Positions 53,282 through 55,043 of a DNA stretch of 55,043 nucleotides are shown piece after piece. Position numbers and translations under genes: made by a program. The notes beneath the pieces are model-generated. The model was not told the DNA's origin, did not search any database, and worked only from the letters and a program-made list of their open reading frames with translations. The stretch is from an uncultured Bacilli bacterium. Its GTDB lineage: Bacteria > Bacillota_I > Bacilli_A > RF39 > UBA660. The DNA lies in the NCBI GenBank assembly GCA_947629035.1, contig CANRCE010000004.1:1-55043 (forward strand), given 5' to 3'. Position 1 is the stretch's first letter. Each line of letters starts with the position of its first letter.

Positions 53282-53486
53282 ATAAAGTTATTTCTCCTAA
53301 TCTAATTAATTCAACAACAGCCTGTGCTCTTCCTTTTACTGATAATTTTTGCATAGCATTAGAAACATGATTTCTAACTGTTTTTTCACTAATATTTAAA
53401 GATTTTGCTATATCCTTAGTTGTTTTATTTTGCACTAATAAAGAGAACACTTCTTTTTCTCTTTTGGTTAATATACTCTTACCCAT
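53280..53486 (-). CDS. gerE: Spore germination/coat transcription regulator GerE
   Basis: 68 aa, a bare LuxR/FixJ-type HTH domain. LTKREKEVFSLLVQNKTTKD, then IAKSLNISEKTVRNHVSNAM and QKLSVKGRAQAVVELIRLGE are nearly identical to Bacillus GerE, which regulates late coat genes together with SigK in the mother cell. B. subtilis GerE has 74 aa; the few N-terminal residues are missing. GAGGT lies before the ATG. A SigK-like promoter lies upstream. Confidence 0.95.
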   Translation of the reverse strand: MGKSILTKREKEVFSLLVQNKTTKDIAKSLNISEKTVRNHVSNAMQKLSVKGRAQAVVELIRLGEITL

Positions 53487-53529
53487 AAATACCTCACTTT
53501 TCTTTAGGGTGGTTTATGTTTATTCATAA

Positions 53530-53557
53530 TATTGTATGTGTTTATGTTTTTTTAGTG
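53530..53557 (-). promoter_or_regulatory. Possible SigK-type promoter of gerE
   Basis: Minus-strand CAC, 16 nt, CATACAATA (53538-53530), about 45 nt before the start codon. B. subtilis gerE is SigK-dependent, so this fits known biology. CATACAAT is also an ideal SigE -10. Confidence 0.5.
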
Positions 53558-53575
53558 AAGAGTATTTAACCTATT

Positions 53576-54088
53576 TTAAGCTTGAAATTGAACTGAAATA
53601 TACATCTTTTTATCAAATTCTTGTTGGACTAGTCGCATAATATTGTTAGCAAGTGTCGTATTATGTTCACTAGTTCCAACAACTACTCTTATTTGGTCAT
53701 CTGTAATTTTAACAAAACTATCAACTTTATATTCATCTTTTATTTTAGCTTCGATTGTTTCTTCTTTTGAAGAATTTTGATTAATTAATTTTAATTTATC
53801 AAAAGCAGTATTTTTTTCTTCGACACTAACTTCAGCATCAGTAAGTGTTTTTTTAAGTTCATTTATTTCTTCTAAAACTTTATTTTCATCTTCAACTTTT
53901 AATGCAGATATAACATTACTTTCACTGATATCTACATTAACATTATCATTTGAACCTAAATTATCAGATTCTAGAATATTACTATTATTAGTAGTTAATA
54001 ATTCGCTTGGCATTGTTACATAATAAATACTTAATACTAATACTAAACTAAATAATGTTAAAAACCATAGATTCTTTTTATTTATCAT
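53576..54088 (-). CDS. spoIIIAH: Stage III sporulation protein AH (SpoIIIAH)-like
   Basis: 170 aa. MINKKNLWFLTLFSLVLVLS matches MLKKQTVWLLTMLSLVVVLS of Bacillus as I recall it, followed by the YYVTMP start of the extracytoplasmic part. It ends in a SpoIIIAH/EscJ-like ring-forming domain (IKDEYKVDSFVKITDDQIRV onward). With SpoIIQ it forms the channel across the space between mother cell and forespore. The rest of the spoIIIA operon (AA-AG) is not around it. It precedes gerE by about 90 nt in the same direction. Confidence 0.9.
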   Translation of the reverse strand: MINKKNLWFLTLFSLVLVLSIYYVTMPSELLTTNNSNILESDNLGSNDNVNVDISESNVISALKVEDENKVLEEINELKKTLTDAEVSVEEKNTAFDKLKLINQNSSKEETIEAKIKDEYKVDSFVKITDDQIRVVVGTSEHNTTLANNIMRLVQQEFDKKMYISVQFQA

Positions 54089-54186
54089 TTTTCTAGTCCC
54101 TCTTTTCTTTCTAATAAAGTATATTATATCTTTTAAAAAAAAGAACTAAATAAAAAAAATATCTGTTTTATTAATAGATTTTTTAA

Positions 54187-54217
54187 AAAAAAGGCCAAGA
54201 TTTTAAATCTTAACCTA
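54187..54217 (-). terminator. Terminator ending a second short leftward transcript
   Basis: Minus-strand GGTTAAGATT/AATCTTGGCC with two G-U pairs and a 3-nt loop, then eight Ts. A TATAAT at about 54265-54270 (minus strand) could start a transcript of about 70 nt; it has no good -35. The only reading frame inside is five codons long. Confidence 0.55.
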
Positions 54218-54297
54218 ATTTTAATTTATATAAATTTTCTAACAGAATTATTTCATCAATAACATAAAAGTTAATTATATCACAATCATCAATTAAC

Positions 54298-54370
54298 AAA
54301 AATACCTAATCTCTTAAAAAAAAATTAGGTAGATTGACTTAAGGCTTCGTAAGTTTCTTAAATACTAATC
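54298..54370 (-). ncRNA. Candidate small RNA of about 75 nt
   Basis: Predicted transcript from a consensus promoter to a terminator hairpin TACCTAAT/ATTAGGTA (54324-54331 with 54303-54310) and a T-run. Inside is a second small hairpin ACTTA/TAAGT with loop CGAAGCCT. No ribosome-binding site or reading frame. It could alternatively be an attenuator leader for the second transcript downstream. Family unknown. Confidence 0.5.
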
Positions 54371-54376
54371 GATGTA

Positions 54377-54405
54377 AGTATATCAGATATTAATATTGAT
54401 GTCAA
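54377..54405 (-). promoter_or_regulatory. Consensus promoter of the 54298 RNA
   Basis: Minus-strand TTGACA (54405-54400), exactly 17 nt, TATACT (54382-54377). No protein gene follows for 700 nt. Confidence 0.7.
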
Positions 54406-54486
54406 CTAAATTTTTTCAAAATTTATTTATAATTTTTTTCAATTTTTTATCAATTATTTCAATAAACATAAAACGATTTTATAAAA

Positions 54487-54564
54487 CTATTTGTTTTCAT
54501 TTCCACGTATAGCAACTTGGGCAGCAATCTCATTTGGGATGAATAAGATTAAACTTATAAAATA
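54487..54564 (-). pseudogene. Short coding relic (C-terminal peptide of an unknown protein)
   Basis: A 25-codon open stretch, with no start codon or ribosome-binding site, reads LILFIPNEIAAQVAIRGNEN-Lys-stop. Its base composition (about 45 percent G+C over the core) is clearly higher than the flanks, and the peptide looks protein-like. It may be the tail of a lost gene. I cannot assign a family. Confidence 0.3.
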
Positions 54565-54590
54565 TTATTTTTAAAATGACTTATTTGAAT

Positions 54591-55043
54591 TTATTTTATT
54601 TCTTCTAACATTTTTTCTTTTAGTTTGTCTATATTCGTAAAAAATAAATTTGTGCCTCTCTTTTTTAACCCTATCATATTTTTAAATAAACTTTTAATTT
54701 CATTTTGTAAATATGTTGGAACTATTAGTGGTACTCCATCAACAGTATGAACATGGTCTATATATTTTTCCAGTGTTGGAAAGGCATTTTGTAATAATAT
54801 AGCAGCATCTTCATCGGCAATTTTTCTAATAATTATAGTATTACAAAATCCATACTTCTCGACTTTTTTATCAATAATCTTTTGATATTTATCAACTTTA
54901 GAGCTAATAGGAATAAACCATAAAATATTTTTATCTTTAATTGTAAAATAAGTAGGCCTCTTCTTACCTTTTTCGTGATTTTGCATTAAATTTTCATCAT
55001 TAACGACATCAAAATATTCATCTTTGATGTGATATAAATAACC
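54591..55043 (-). CDS. ToxN/AbiQ-like endoribonuclease toxin (cut by the window edge)
   Basis: The reading frame is open to the right edge, so at least 150 aa are present and only a few N-terminal residues seem missing. The visible start reads GYLYHIKDEYFDVVNDENLM; then KKRPTYFTIKDKNILWFIPI followed by SSKVDKYQKIIDKK, and LLQNAFPTLEKYIDHVHTVD. The frame (hydrophobic strand, RPxYF, WxIPxSSxxxKY) resembles the ToxN/AbiQ superfamily of type III toxins. A type III partner would be an RNA of tandem repeats upstream, outside the window. A different PemK-like function is possible. Confidence 0.5.
   Translation of the reverse strand, partial: GYLYHIKDEYFDVVNDENLMQNHEKGKKRPTYFTIKDKNILWFIPISSKVDKYQKIIDKKVEKYGFCNTIIIRKIADEDAAILLQNAFPTLEKYIDHVHTVDGVPLIVPTYLQNEIKSLFKNMIGLKKRGTNLFFTNIDKLKEKMLEEIK

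Larger units (their letters stand above)
54089..54590. other. Gene-free region with two probable short leftward transcripts
   Basis: About 500 nt without a credible protein gene. It holds a consensus minus-strand promoter with a terminator, a second terminator with a TATAAT box, and a short coding relic (each listed separately). Confidence 0.6.

Noticed and set aside
54340-54375. Short resemblance of AATACTAATCGAT to the 3' end of 23S rRNA on the plus strand
   Set aside because: Only about 13 nt match and there is no flanking rRNA; the same bases are better explained as part of a minus-strand promoter-driven RNA.
1-55043. Mollicute genetic code (UGA = Trp)
   Set aside because: spoIIGA, murB and murG end at UGA at the expected family length and Trp residues are encoded by UGG, so the standard code holds.
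1-55043. CRISPR array, tRNA, rRNA, transposase or integrase genes
   Set aside because: I scanned for regular repeats, cloverleaf ends and recombinase motifs and saw none; a short tRNA could still be missed by eye.

Overview
The window is AT-rich (roughly three quarters A+T by eye) chromosomal DNA of a spore-forming, low-GC Bacillota of the class Bacilli, probably one of the uncultured small-genome gut lineages near RF39 or Erysipelotrichales (the lineage is inference). The main grounds are the Bacillus-type sporulation genes: pro-SigE with its protease SpoIIGA, GerE, SpoIIIAH, an alpha/beta-type SASP, SspI, YlbD/YlbE and a VrrA/YqfQ-like protein. Gene neighbourhoods match B. subtilis (murG-murB-divIB-spoIIGA-sigE; ylbD-ylbE-ylbF-rsmD; thiI-sspA). 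Intact long genes stop at UGA as well as UAA/UAG, so the standard bacterial code applies. Most genes lie on the minus strand; plus-strand genes are mostly short, secreted or spore-related.

Layout. 1-3,650: a YafQ/DinJ-type toxin-antitoxin pair beside parE (no parC in the expected place) and a small XRE regulator. 3,731-8,133: a plus-strand orphan gene, then sigE, spoIIGA, divIB, murB and murG, a shortened version of the B. subtilis cell-division/sporulation cluster. 8,233-10,436: prepilin peptidase and PilC. 10,543-19,723: VrrA-like protein, alaS, a nucleotide kinase, a SipW-class surface protein, NagZ-like GH3, an MBL hydrolase, two membrane or secreted plus-strand proteins, endonuclease IV and a pseudopilin. 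19,772-24,534: rsmD, YlbF-like, slipin, YlbE, YlbD, a 48-aa membrane peptide and a CtpE-type P-ATPase. 24,630-33,223: M23 hydrolase, RNase HIII, a transglutaminase-like protein, TrmB, a coat-like protein, YihY, a solute-binding GGDEF receptor and a second SipW-class protein. 33,322-43,109: a probable sRNA, SASP, ThiI, amidase, ASCH protein, pseudopilin, NodB deacetylase, a large unknown membrane protein, MscS, HemW, SspI and a third SipW-class protein. 43,164-50,198: FtsW/SpoVE, RNase III, YidD, a TroA-fold lipoprotein without metal ligands, MurE, a 50-aa peptide and RecD2. 50,277-55,043: a 504-aa pseudopilin with a large tip domain, an unknown anchored protein, GerE, SpoIIIAH, an RNA-rich gap, and a ToxN-like toxin cut by the window edge.

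Themes. (1) Envelope and endospore biology: MurB/MurE/MurG, FtsW/SpoVE, DivIB, amidase, M23, NagZ and NodB sit among mother-cell and forespore genes, and several small spore genes have upstream sequences that fit SigK- or SigG-type promoters. (2) Pseudopili: the peptidase, PilC and three scattered class III-type pilins are here, but no assembly ATPase. (3) Three dispersed SipW-cognate (TasA/camelysin-like) proteins, with no SipW in the window. (4) At least two intergenic regions look like small structured RNAs with promoter and/or terminator, and one more is weaker. No tRNA, rRNA, CRISPR array, transposase or integrase gene was seen.
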